Shown here in pieces: positions 7,382-14,917 of a stretch of 26,080 nt of DNA (its first letter is position 1; each line of letters begins with the position of its first letter). The translations under genes and the position numbers were made by a program. Below the pieces are notes generated by a model. It made no database searches. It saw nothing but the letters and a program-made list of their open reading frames with translations, and was not told the origin of the DNA. Origin of the DNA: an uncultured Verrucomicrobiales bacterium (GTDB taxonomy: Bacteria > Verrucomicrobiota > Verrucomicrobiae > Limisphaerales > CANJSG01); the NCBI GenBank assembly GCA_946480965.1, contig CAMLMI010000020.1:1-26080 (forward strand), in the 5' to 3' direction.

Positions 7382-7410
7382 GTTAGAATCTATGGACAGT
7401 GTCATTTCAA
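7382..7410 (-). promoter_or_regulatory. Candidate sigma-70 promoter of the wza-wzc-like operon
   Basis: On the minus strand TTGAAA (7405-7410, five of six to TTGACA) is followed after 17 nt by TCTAAC (7382-7387, four of six to TATAAT). Transcription would begin about 7 nt further on, near 7375, only about 5 nt before the ATG at 7370. The message would therefore be essentially leaderless, which fits the lack of a Shine-Dalgarno site. An alternative pairing TTGAGA (7411-7416) with TAGATT (7387-7392) at 18 nt is also possible. Prediction only. Confidence 0.5.
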
Positions 7411-7727
7411 TCTCAATCCGGACGGCCGGAGCGCGGGCCAAGGCGACATTTGCGCAACGCCTTCCTCCTGCTATCGTCCTCGCGAGGTTTCCGCTTTACC
7501 CCACCCATGCCATTTGCTTCGCTTCGCGCGCCGCGCCGGCATCGCTCCAATCCCGCCAGCGATTCCGACCGGGGTTTCCGCCTCCCAGCATCGCATCCTG
7601 ACGTGGCAGGAACCCCCATGCCGGCAATCGGGAATGGCGAGGTTCGGGCGATTCCGGGACCGGCAATAATCTCGGGATCTTGTTCAGCACGTTTCGGATC
7701 CCGCCGATCCTCCCGAACATGGCTCCC

Positions 7728-7812
7728 ATGGGGTGCCACGACAAATTCGAATCTTTGCGGCCCAGGCCGTTCCCGGGACCTACCCGGAGCAACGACCAAG
7801 TGCGGAGCCTTC
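7728..7812 (+). repeat. Degenerate dispersed repeat, copy 2
   Basis: Counterpart of the block at 755-836. It shares a first box (CATGGGGTGCCACGACA), a later GTTCC-CGGG-type box, and an exact 13-base GTGCGGAGCCTTC at 7800-7812, in the same order, orientation and approximate spacing. It ends 25 bp before the rmlA ATG, so it would be part of, or next to, the leader of the long glycan operon. The middle part has diverged. Confidence 0.45.
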
Positions 7813-7837
7813 GTCCCGTCCGGCCACCGATCCATCC

Positions 7838-8719
7838 ATGAAAGGCATCATCCTCGCCGGCGGCGCCGGTTCGCGTCTCTTCCCGCTCACGCTTGTGGCC
7901 AGCAAGCAGCTGCAGCCGGTGTATGACAAGCCGATGGTCTATTATCCCCTCACGACGTTGATCGAGGGGGGCATCCGCGACATCTGCCTGATCTCCACCC
8001 CGCAGGACCTGCCCCGCTTCCGCCAGTTGCTCGGCGACGGTTCCCGGATGGGCATCCGCATCGACTACCGGGAACAGGCCAGGCCCGAGGGCATCGCCCA
8101 GGCGTTCCTCATCGCGGCCAGCTTCATCGGCGGCGATCCGGTCAGCCTCATCCTCGGCGACAACATCTTCTACGGCGGTGACGGTTTTGGTCCGGCTTTC
8201 GACGGCTTCAAGTCCGGCGCGACCATCTTCGGCTATCACGTGAACGACCCCGAACGCTACGGCGTGGTCGAGTTCGACGCGCGGGGCAAGGCCGTCTCCA
8301 TCGAGGAAAAGCCCAAGCAGCCCAAGAGCAGCTACGCGGTCCCTGGCCTCTATCTCTACGACAACGACGTGGTGGAGATCGCCCGGAACCTGAAGCCCTC
8401 CGCCCGGGGAGAGCTGGAGATCACCGCCGTGAACGTGGAATATCTCCGTCGCGGCACGCTCCACGTCGGCAAGCTCAGCCGGGGCTTCGCCTGGCTCGAC
8501 GCGGGCACGAGCAGTTCGCTCCACGAGGCCAGCGCCTACGTGCAGACCATCGAGAAACGCACCGGCATCAAGATCGGCTGCCCCGAAGAGGCCGCCTTCC
8601 GCCGTGGATTCCTGTCGCTCGCCCAACTTTCCGAAATCACGGAGCAGATGCCCAACTGCGAATACCGCGCCTACCTGGCCGACGTGATCGCCGAAGCGAA
8701 CCGCGCGCGCACCGCCTGA
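7838..8719 (+). CDS. rmlA: Glucose-1-phosphate thymidylyltransferase RmlA
   Basis: RmlA makes dTDP-glucose from dTTP and glucose 1-phosphate, the first step towards dTDP-L-rhamnose and related sugars. The 293-residue product has the usual length. The start MKGIILAGGAGSRLFPLT carries the nucleotide-binding signature (GxGxRLxPxT), followed by SKQLQPVYDKPMVYYPL, LILGDNIFYG, SIEEKP, YLYDNDV and FAWLDAGTSSSLHEAS, all typical of RmlA. The ATG at 7838 is chosen because conserved sequence begins there, although the frame is open to 7733. No Shine-Dalgarno site precedes it. It is the first gene of a same-strand run that continues to the window end, with rmlB three genes downstream. Confidence 0.96.
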   Translation: MKGIILAGGAGSRLFPLTLVASKQLQPVYDKPMVYYPLTTLIEGGIRDICLISTPQDLPRFRQLLGDGSRMGIRIDYREQARPEGIAQAFLIAASFIGGDPVSLILGDNIFYGGDGFGPAFDGFKSGATIFGYHVNDPERYGVVEFDARGKAVSIEEKPKQPKSSYAVPGLYLYDNDVVEIARNLKPSARGELEITAVNVEYLRRGTLHVGKLSRGFAWLDAGTSSSLHEASAYVQTIEKRTGIKIGCPEEAAFRRGFLSLAQLSEITEQMPNCEYRAYLADVIAEANRARTA

Positions 8720-8745
8720 TCGCCATTCCTTCCCCATTCTCCGCC

Positions 8746-9693
8746 ATGATCGTCCTCCTCGGAGCCACCGGCTACATCGGCCAAGCCTTCCAGGCCGCCC
8801 TGCGGCAGCGGGGCGAACCCTTCGTCGCCCTTTCCCGCCGCGACGTGGACTACACCCGCTTCGACCATTTCCACGCCTGGCTCAAAGAACACCGGCCCGA
8901 CTTCCTCGTGAACGCCGCCGGCTACACCGGCAAGCCCAACGTGGACGCCTGCGAGACCGCCAAGGCAGACACGCTACAGGGCAACACCCTCTTCCCCGCC
9001 GCGCTCGCCCATGCCTGCGCCGCGCTCGACATCCCCTGGGGCCATGTCTCCTCCGGCTGCATCTTCGCCGGGGCCCATGTGGACACCGACACCGGCTGGC
9101 GGATCGAGAAGGACATGACCAAGGCCGAAGTGCGCGCGCTGGCCGAGAAGTCGCCGGAGAAGATCCGCGGCTTCAACGAAACGGAGCCACCCAACTTCAG
9201 CTTCCGCGACGGCCCGTGCAGCTTCTACAGCGGCTCCAAGGCCCTGGGCGAAGAGGCGATCGCCGGCATCGGCCGCAGCTACGTCTGGCGGCTGCGCATC
9301 CCCTTCGACGAGGTGGACAGCGCCCGCAACTACCTCTCCAAGGTCCAGCGCTACGCCAAGGTCTACGACAACGTGAACTCCCTGTCGCACCGGGCCGACT
9401 TCGTGAACGCCTGCCTCGACACCTGGAAGCTCCGCGCCCCCTTCGGCACCTACAACGTGACCAACCCCGGCTTCGTCACCACCGCGCAGGTGGTCGAGAT
9501 GATCCGGCGCATCCTCAAGCCCGCCCGCGACTTTGCGTTCTGGGAAAGCGACGAGGAGTTCTATAGGCTCGCCGCCAGGACGCCGCGCTCCAACTGCGTG
9601 ATGGACGTCTCCAAGCTCGCCGCCGCCGGGATACGTCTGCGCCCGGTGCAGGAAGCGCTCAGCGATTCCCTCGCACGCTGGCGCCCCGAATGA
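8746..9693 (+). CDS. NDP-sugar epimerase/4-reductase resembling plant NRS/ER (UER1), RmlD-superfamily
   Basis: A 315-residue NAD(P)-binding SDR protein. It has the nucleotide-binding motif GATGYIG (6-12) and the catalytic pair Tyr161 and Lys165 (YSGSK). Bacterial RmlD would be the first thought, but the detailed motifs match, from memory, the plant nucleotide-rhamnose synthase/epimerase-reductase better: NAAGYTGKPNVDACE (57-70), SSGCIF (102-107), PPNF then SFYSGSK, RNYLSKVQRYAKV (194-206), YNVTNPGFV (236-244) and TPRSN (279-283). Cys105 and Lys199 align with the Cys and Lys implicated in 3,5-epimerization in the Arabidopsis enzyme. It may therefore do both the 3,5-epimerase and 4-reductase steps on the RmlB product, which would explain why no rmlC is seen. 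An insertion of about 20 residues (about 113-140) is unlike the plant protein. Confidence 0.82.
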   Translation: MIVLLGATGYIGQAFQAALRQRGEPFVALSRRDVDYTRFDHFHAWLKEHRPDFLVNAAGYTGKPNVDACETAKADTLQGNTLFPAALAHACAALDIPWGHVSSGCIFAGAHVDTDTGWRIEKDMTKAEVRALAEKSPEKIRGFNETEPPNFSFRDGPCSFYSGSKALGEEAIAGIGRSYVWRLRIPFDEVDSARNYLSKVQRYAKVYDNVNSLSHRADFVNACLDTWKLRAPFGTYNVTNPGFVTTAQVVEMIRRILKPARDFAFWESDEEFYRLAARTPRSNCVMDVSKLAAAGIRLRPVQEALSDSLARWRPE

Positions 9694-9718
9694 CGCCCCG
9701 CCGGTCCCCGACGAAGCC

Positions 9719-10996
9719 ATGACGCTTCCGAAGACCATAAAGAAAATCGGCTCCCGGTTCCGCTGGATGCTTTCCGTGCGGAAATCCGCGACCTACGCCT
9801 ATCGCAGCGCCCTCCGCCCCGCCCGCAGCCTGCCCGGCAGCTCCAAGCACTTCGGGCCTCCCCGCCGCCAATACTGGCATCCCAAGGACTACTTTTCGCG
9901 GCGCGCCCTGCCGGCGCGATGCTTCACCCAGTTGAAGGTCGAGGAACCGGCCCCGCCCCGGCAGCTTCCCGCGGGCACCAGCCGGATCGTGCTCGACAGC
10001 TTCCAGCACAAGCTGGCCCGCACCTACCCTGAGCGCCACGTCTCCGTCTTCCCCAACGGACGCTTCTGGGCTGCGGATTCCGGCACGGCGATCACGGACG
10101 ACGACGGCATCGTCTTCACTCTTTCGCCCCACGTCTGGCACTTTCCCGATCCCAACCTGCACCCGTCCCTCGCGGTGCTGAAGCTGCCGCCCGTGCTCAA
10201 GGTGGGCCGCTGCCATGTCCTCCATTCCTACCATGCCCGCCTGAACTACTGGCACTGGATGGTGGACCTGCTGCCGCGCTTCCAGATGCTGCACCAGGCG
10301 GGCTTCGATTCGAACGACCCCGAGTCCCGCATCCTGATCCCAGGTCCATCCCTGCCGTTCCAGAAGGAGACGCTCGCGGCCCTCGGCATCCCCGCCGAGC
10401 GCCTGATCCACTCGAGCAACGACCTGCACATCGAGGCCGAAGAGCTGGTCGTCCCCGCCCATACGAACCTCTCCTTCAACACGGACACCCAGACCTACCG
10501 TCCCGAGGATCTGGACTTCGTCCGGCGTTTGGTCGATCCCGACTGGGAAACCCGGCACGGCGGCGCACCCGTCTCCGGCCAAGGACGGCGGATATTCCTC
10601 TCCCGGGCTTCCGGCCGGCGCCACCTGCGCAACGAACCGGCGGTCGTGGCCGCCCTCAAGCCGCTGGGCTTCGAGCTGGTCCGCGCCGAAAACCTCTCCC
10701 TGAAACAGCAGGCCGAACTGTTCTATTCGGCCTCGGTCATCGCCGGGATGCACGGTGGCGCATTCACCAACCTGATCTTCTGCCGCCCGGGCACCCAGGT
10801 CATCGAGATCCACTCGCCCCTCTGGATCAAGACCTTCTTCTGGGATCTGGCCGAGAACCGGCAGCTCCGCTACAGCGCCTATTGCGAGTCCGGACCGGCG
10901 AAGGACCAGGGCGGCCTGCTGCACCGCTTTTCCGACATCACGGTGGACCCGGCCGCCTTCGCCAAACATGTCGCCCAGGTCCTGTCCTCCTCCTAG
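9719..10996 (+). CDS. Glycosyltransferase family 61 (DUF563) protein
   Basis: A 425-residue protein with the GT61/DUF563 signatures: YHARLNYWHWMVDLLPRF in the middle, then RRIFLSRASGRRHLRNE, ELVRAENLSLKQQAELF, and the C-terminal VIAGMHGGAFTNLIFCRPG followed by QVIEI. These are the family's N-x-x-HW, L-S-R and GxHGAGLxN-like motifs (here GMHGGAFTN). GT61 enzymes are inverting transferases, seen in bacterial lipopolysaccharide and capsule clusters and in plants as xylosyl- or arabinosyltransferases. The donor cannot be predicted. The first 90 residues are basic and weakly conserved, perhaps for membrane association. It lies 25 bp after the reductase gene and 6 bp before rmlB, clearly in the same operon. 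Confidence 0.88.
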   Translation: MTLPKTIKKIGSRFRWMLSVRKSATYAYRSALRPARSLPGSSKHFGPPRRQYWHPKDYFSRRALPARCFTQLKVEEPAPPRQLPAGTSRIVLDSFQHKLARTYPERHVSVFPNGRFWAADSGTAITDDDGIVFTLSPHVWHFPDPNLHPSLAVLKLPPVLKVGRCHVLHSYHARLNYWHWMVDLLPRFQMLHQAGFDSNDPESRILIPGPSLPFQKETLAALGIPAERLIHSSNDLHIEAEELVVPAHTNLSFNTDTQTYRPEDLDFVRRLVDPDWETRHGGAPVSGQGRRIFLSRASGRRHLRNEPAVVAALKPLGFELVRAENLSLKQQAELFYSASVIAGMHGGAFTNLIFCRPGTQVIEIHSPLWIKTFFWDLAENRQLRYSAYCESGPAKDQGGLLHRFSDITVDPAAFAKHVAQVLSSS

Positions 10997-11002
10997 CCCT
11001 GC

Positions 11003-12040
11003 ATGAACCTCCTTGTCACCGGCGGTGCCGGCTTCATCGGATCGAACCTGATCCACCGCGTCATCGACCAGCCGTCGATCAGCAAGCTCGTCAACCTCGA
11101 CTGCCTCACCTACGCGGGCAACGTCGCGAACCTCGACGCCGTCGCGAAGCATCCGAAATACGTCTTCGAGAAGGTCGATCTCCGCGACAAGGCCGAAGTC
11201 TTCCGCGTCGTCCGCGACCACGCCATCACCCATGTGATGCACCTCGCGGCTGAATCGCATGTGGACCGTTCCATCACCGGCCCCGGCGACTTCATCCACA
11301 CCAACATCGTCGGCACCTTTCACCTCCTCGAAGCCTGCCGCGCTGTCTGGATTCAGAGTTCGGAGTCCGGGGTCCAGAGTTCAAAGTGCCGCTTCCATCA
11401 CGTCTCCACCGACGAGGTCTACGGCTCGCTTGGCGAGACCGGCCTCTTCACCGAGACCACACCCTACGCGCCCAATTCCCCCTACTCCGCCAGCAAGGCC
11501 TCCAGCGATCTCCTCGTCCGCGCCTACCACCACACCTACGGCCTGCCGGTGGTCACCACGAACTGCTCGAACAACTACGGCCCTTACCAGTTCCCGGAGA
11601 AGCTCATCCCCGTCATCATCCAGAACCTCCTCGCCCGGAAACCGCTCCCCATCTACGGCGACGGCATGAACGTGCGCGACTGGCTCTACGTGACCGACCA
11701 CGCGGACGCGCTCTGGACCGTGCTGAACCAGGGCCGCCTCGGCGAGACCTACAACATCGGCGGCCACAACGAGTGGGCCAACATCCGCATCGTCCGCCTG
11801 ATCTGCGACCTCGTGGACGAGATGAAGCCCGAGCTCGGCGGCGGTTCGCAGAAGCTGATCTCTTTCGTCAAGGACCGCCCCGGCCACGACCGCCGCTACG
11901 CCATCGACGCGACGAAGATCAAAAACGAACTTGGCTGGGTGCCCGCCGAAACCTTCGAGACCGGCATCCGTAAGACCGTCCGCTGGTATCTCGACCACCA
12001 GCCCTGGGTCGCTTCGGTCCTGAAGGCCAAGCAGGCCTGA
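11003..12040 (+). CDS. rmlB: dTDP-glucose 4,6-dehydratase RmlB
   Basis: RmlB converts dTDP-glucose to dTDP-4-keto-6-deoxyglucose, using bound NAD. The 345-residue protein has [11 protein letters not shown] (NAD binding), [12 protein letters not shown], the catalytic Thr136-Asp137-Glu138 in STDEVYG, Tyr161 and Lys165 in YSASKASSD, then [36 protein letters not shown] and [12 protein letters not shown], all diagnostic. Residues 118-129, just before the catalytic strand, are encoded by five tandem 7-nt units and form a Ser-rich loop at a place where the family varies in length. It completes the dTDP-sugar set with rmlA and the epimerase/reductase-like gene. No rmlC is present. There is no Shine-Dalgarno site. 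Confidence 0.97.
   Translation: MNLLVTGGAGFIGSNLIHRVIDQPSISKLVNLDCLTYAGNVANLDAVAKHPKYVFEKVDLRDKAEVFRVVRDHAITHVMHLAAESHVDRSITGPGDFIHTNIVGTFHLLEACRAVWIQSSESGVQSSKCRFHHVSTDEVYGSLGETGLFTETTPYAPNSPYSASKASSDLLVRAYHHTYGLPVVTTNCSNNYGPYQFPEKLIPVIIQNLLARKPLPIYGDGMNVRDWLYVTDHADALWTVLNQGRLGETYNIGGHNEWANIRIVRLICDLVDEMKPELGGGSQKLISFVKDRPGHDRRYAIDATKIKNELGWVPAETFETGIRKTVRWYLDHQPWVASVLKAKQA
11354..11388 (+). repeat. Heptanucleotide tandem repeat inside rmlB
   Basis: Five consecutive 7-nt units, CAGAGTT, CGGAGTC, CGGGGTC, CAGAGTT and CAAAGTG, fit a consensus C-R-R-R-G-T-Y/G. The unit length is not a multiple of three, but the reading frame of rmlB stays open and encodes residues 118-129 ([12 protein letters not shown]). 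The base composition differs from the C-ending codons around it: TCG, TCA, AGT and GGG codons cluster here. Confidence 0.75.
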
Positions 12041-12060
12041 ATCCGGTCCCCACCCGCCCA

Positions 12061-12981
12061 ATGCTCGATCCTCTGCCCGAACCCTTCGTGCCCGAATCCA
12101 CCGCGATCCGGGAGCATCTGGCCGCGCTGAAGGGCAAGCGGATCATGGTGTTGATCAATCCGGGCAACCGGGGCGACGGCCTCATCCATGCCGGGGCGCG
12201 CCAGCTCTTCAGATCCCTGGATCTCGACTTCCGGGAGTTCCGCTTCCCCGAGCCCGCTTCCGGCGACGAGCTACTGGTCCATGTGCCGGGAAACCTGAAC
12301 CGCACCGACAACCAGATGATCGACCAGATCAACTTCTACCAGCGCAACTTCTCCAGGATCACGATCCTGCCCTGCACCGTCGATTGGCGGTCGGGACGGT
12401 CGATCCGATTCCTGCGCGGACTGGAGCCGGACCGGTTCACCGTCTTCGCGCGCGAGCGGACCACCTTCGCCGGACTCAAGGAACGTTGCCCCGGCCTGCG
12501 CCGCGTGTTTCTCAGCCACGATCTCGCCTTCCATTTCGACTACGCACCCTGGACCCGGATCGTTCCCCAAACGGGCCGCACGCTGGCCATTCTCCGGCAG
12601 GATCTGGAGCAAGGCCTTTCGCAGAAGATCCAGGCCGACCACGTCGAGGATCTCAGCCGGGGCGGCAGCGTCGGTTTTGAAAAGCTGCTGGAAGGCATCG
12701 CTCCTTTTGAAACCGTCTATTCCGACCGCACTCACGGTGCCATCGCCGCCGCCCTGATGGGCCGCCGAACGATCATCCTCGACAGCTCCTACCACAAGAA
12801 CCGCTCGATCTTCGAATTCTCCCTCAGTCGCCTGCCGAACATCGCGTTGCAGGCCCCGGCCGCGCCACCGGCGGTCAACGCCGCCAAGCGCTTCAAGGTG
12901 TGGAAACAGTCCGTGCGCGCCCACCTGCGCCCGCTGGCCTATTGGATGCGGCACGGACGCAGCGCCGCCCGCCTCGACTGA
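12061..12981 (+). CDS. Polysaccharide pyruvyl transferase family protein (EpsI/GumL-like), 1
   Basis: A 306-residue protein of the polysaccharide pyruvyl transferase superfamily, which transfers pyruvate from phosphoenolpyruvate to sugar hydroxyls as a ketal. Visible motifs are VLINPGNRGDGLIHAGARQLF (residues 30-50; GD-x-L near the N-terminus), ITILPCTVDW, FTVFARERTTF, RVFLSHDLAFHFDY, TLAILRQDLE, and the C-terminal VYSDRTHGAIAAALMGR followed by TIILDSSYHKN. The SDR-x-HG motif with a trailing small-residue helix is characteristic. It resembles the EpsI/EpsO type of exopolysaccharide clusters. The C-terminal 40 residues are basic. Start at the ATG 20 nt after rmlB, without a Shine-Dalgarno site. 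The actual acceptor, and even whether it transfers pyruvate, is unknown. Confidence 0.86.
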   Translation: MLDPLPEPFVPESTAIREHLAALKGKRIMVLINPGNRGDGLIHAGARQLFRSLDLDFREFRFPEPASGDELLVHVPGNLNRTDNQMIDQINFYQRNFSRITILPCTVDWRSGRSIRFLRGLEPDRFTVFARERTTFAGLKERCPGLRRVFLSHDLAFHFDYAPWTRIVPQTGRTLAILRQDLEQGLSQKIQADHVEDLSRGGSVGFEKLLEGIAPFETVYSDRTHGAIAAALMGRRTIILDSSYHKNRSIFEFSLSRLPNIALQAPAAPPAVNAAKRFKVWKQSVRAHLRPLAYWMRHGRSAARLD

Positions 12982-12996
12982 CCGCTGTATTTGCCC

Positions 12997-13992
12997 ATGC
13001 CCCGGATCACCATCGTCGGTCCCTGCTACAAGGTCGCCCGCTACCTGGACGCCTACGTCGAGGGCATCCTCGCGCAGACGTTCCGGGACTGGGAGCTGGT
13101 GCTGGTGGACGACGGCAGCCCGGACGAATCCGGGGCCATCATCGACCGCTGGGCCGCACAGGACCCGCGCATCCGCGCCGTCCACCAGGCCAACGCCGGC
13201 CTCTCCGCCGCCCGCAACGCCGGTTGGCACCACGCCTCGCCCGAAGCCGAATTCGTCGTTTTCCCGGATCCGGATGACATCCTCGAACCCACCGCCCTGG
13301 CGGAGATGGCGCAGGAACTGGAGGCCCATCCTGCGGCGGGCGCTGTGCTCTGCCACCAGAGCCTGATGGATTCCGAAGGCAAGCCGATGCCCGGCGGACG
13401 GCGCGAACGCTGGGCCAAGAAGTTCGGCCTGCCCTGGAGGCTGAAGGACTCGGACCGCACGATTCCCTTCCTCACGTTTTTCTGCGGCACCGCTGCCGGG
13501 CCCTACGTGATGTGGCGTCGCCGCACATTGGACGCGGCGGGCCCGTGGGACATCCGGCTCGCGCCGTGGGAAGACTCCGACATGTTCTGCCGGGTGGCCC
13601 TGCTCTCGGAGATCCGCTTCCTGCCCCGCCCGCTCTACCGCTACCGCAAGCACGCCACCCAGGCCACGACCAACGGCGAGAAGATGACGCGCTTCTACGG
13701 CCTCTTCCGCGCCAAGTGGGAACAGATGCCCGCCGCCACGCCGGAGCAGGCCCGTCGGCTCGCGGAGGCGCGGCGGTTCTACTGGAAGGTCTTCCGCCCG
13801 TGCCGGAACCTGGGCACGGCGGCCAAGGCGATGAAGCAATTCGTTAAACGCCCCTCCAGGCAGGGCGTCTGGTGGATTCGCTTCCTGCTCACCGCCGCGC
13901 TGAAACAGTTCTTCGGGCAACGGGAACCCCTGCCCACTTGGCCGCCGCTTCCGGCCGGTCAAGGTGCTCTGGTCCCGAAAACCGCCGCCTAG
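12997..13992 (+). CDS. Glycosyltransferase family 2
   Basis: A 331-residue GT-A fold glycosyltransferase. The N-terminus MPRITIVGPCYKVARYLD leads to LAQTFRDWELVLVDDGSPDES (VDDGS, nucleotide-sugar binding), then HQANAGLSAARNAG and the metal-binding DPDD at 91-94, with WEDSDMFCRVAL further on as the candidate catalytic acid/base region. This is the classic GT2 layout of cell-surface glycan transferases. An upstream TTG at 12991 is in frame, but the ATG at 12997 fits the family start. It is separated from the pyruvyl transferase-like gene by 15 nt and followed 40 nt later by the exporter permease. The sugar specificity cannot be told from sequence. Confidence 0.92.
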   Translation: MPRITIVGPCYKVARYLDAYVEGILAQTFRDWELVLVDDGSPDESGAIIDRWAAQDPRIRAVHQANAGLSAARNAGWHHASPEAEFVVFPDPDDILEPTALAEMAQELEAHPAAGAVLCHQSLMDSEGKPMPGGRRERWAKKFGLPWRLKDSDRTIPFLTFFCGTAAGPYVMWRRRTLDAAGPWDIRLAPWEDSDMFCRVALLSEIRFLPRPLYRYRKHATQATTNGEKMTRFYGLFRAKWEQMPAATPEQARRLAEARRFYWKVFRPCRNLGTAAKAMKQFVKRPSRQGVWWIRFLLTAALKQFFGQREPLPTWPPLPAGQGALVPKTAA

Positions 13993-14032
13993 CCCCGCCC
14001 CGACATCTCCGGCCCATCGCCCCTCGAATCGC

Positions 14033-14887
14033 ATGTCGCATCCCTCGACCATCTACACTCCGGAATCGCCGATCCGCCATCCGCTCCGCCTCTTGGCCGC
14101 CATGTGGCGCGACCTCGTCGCGTGCCGCGGGCTGGCCTGGCGCCTCTTCGTGCGCGACACCAGCGCGGCCTACCGCCAGTCCTTCCTCGGCTACCTATGG
14201 GCCTTCCTGCCGCCGATCGCGACGACCGCCAGCTTCAGCCTGCTCGCCGGCCAGCGCGTGATGAACACCGAAGGCATCAACGTCCCCTACCCCGTCTTCG
14301 CCGGCATCGGCACCATCTTCTGGCAGACCTTCGCCGACTCGGTGAACGGACCGCTGAAATCGGTCACGGCCGCCAAGGGCATGCTGACCAAGATCAACTT
14401 CCCCCGCGAAGCCCTCCTGCTGGCCGGGCTCGGCGAGATCTTCTTCAACTTCGTCCTCCGCTCCACCCTCCTGGTCGCGCTCTTCGTCCTCTATCCGAAC
14501 GATCTCTCGGTCCATCCCTCCCTGCTCCTCGTCCCTGTCGGGGCCGCCTCGATGGTCCTGCTCGGCTACTCCATCGGCCTCCTGGTCGTGCCCTTCGGCA
14601 TGTTGGCCCGCGACATCGGCCGGGGACTGACGATGTTCCTGGGCTTCTGGATGCTGGTCACGCCGGTGGTCTATCCGCCCCGCACCTCCGGCTGGGGCGC
14701 GGTCCTGGCAAGCTGGAACCCGGTCGGCCCCGTGCTGAGCACCTGCCGGGAATGGGTCCTCGGCGATCCCGTCACCTTCCTGCCGCAATACTTCGCCGTC
14801 CTCGGCGTCTCCGCCCTGCTTCTCTTCCTGGCGTGGGTCATGTTCCGGCTGGCCATGCCGATCATCATCGAACGCATGGGCGGCTGA
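14033..14887 (+). CDS. ABC-2 type polysaccharide exporter, permease (Wzm/KpsM-like)
   Basis: A 284-residue integral membrane protein of the ABC-2 polysaccharide-export family, with six likely membrane helices (for example FLGYLWAFLPPIATTASFSLL, the stretch after FFNFVLRSTLLVALFVLY, and VLGVSALLLFLAWVMFRLA). The amphipathic N-terminus LAWRLFVRDTSAAYRQSFLGYLWAF matches the characteristic interface segment. Together with the Wzt-like ATPase (15333-16487) it would flip lipid-linked glycan across the inner membrane. Unusually, a four-helix-bundle gene separates the two subunits, which are normally adjacent. The ATG at 14033 is chosen as the first methionine before the conserved part. The frame is open to 13964, overlapping the previous gene. 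Confidence 0.92.
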   Translation: MSHPSTIYTPESPIRHPLRLLAAMWRDLVACRGLAWRLFVRDTSAAYRQSFLGYLWAFLPPIATTASFSLLAGQRVMNTEGINVPYPVFAGIGTIFWQTFADSVNGPLKSVTAAKGMLTKINFPREALLLAGLGEIFFNFVLRSTLLVALFVLYPNDLSVHPSLLLVPVGAASMVLLGYSIGLLVVPFGMLARDIGRGLTMFLGFWMLVTPVVYPPRTSGWGAVLASWNPVGPVLSTCREWVLGDPVTFLPQYFAVLGVSALLLFLAWVMFRLAMPIIIERMGG

Positions 14888-14892
14888 CCTTC

Positions 14893-14907
14893 AAAGCAGA
14901 AATCGAG
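14893..14907 (+). repeat. Left imperfect inverted repeat flanking the four-helix-bundle gene
   Basis: AAAGCAGAAATCGAG matches the reverse complement of 15292-15306 (AAAGCTGAAAACGAG) at 13 of 15 positions. It lies in the 30-bp gap between the permease stop and the start of the four-helix-bundle gene. Possibly a degenerate boundary of an inserted cassette, but the match is short. Confidence 0.35.
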
Positions 14908-14917
14908 AAACCTGCAA

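Larger units (their letters stand above)
7371..7837. other. Divergent intergenic region upstream of the glycan cluster
   Basis: About 470 bp between the divergent wza-like gene and rmlA. It holds the minus-strand promoter candidate (7382-7410) and the second copy of the degenerate repeat (about 7728-7812). An AATAAT hexamer at 7665-7670 could be a plus-strand -10 element, but the bases 16-17 nt upstream match the -35 consensus poorly. Open frames crossing it on both strands have no recognisable protein features. The rmlA frame is open back to 7733, but conserved sequence begins only at 7838. Confidence 0.6.

Noticed and set aside
7733..7837. In-frame N-terminal extension of rmlA
   Set aside because: The sequence is low-complexity and overlaps the repeat block, while the RmlA family starts at MKGIILAGG (7838).
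7413..8737. Long minus-strand open frames opposite rmlA and its upstream region
   Set aside because: Their composition is that of antisense shadows in GC-rich DNA with C-ending codons. The plus-strand product is an unmistakable enzyme.
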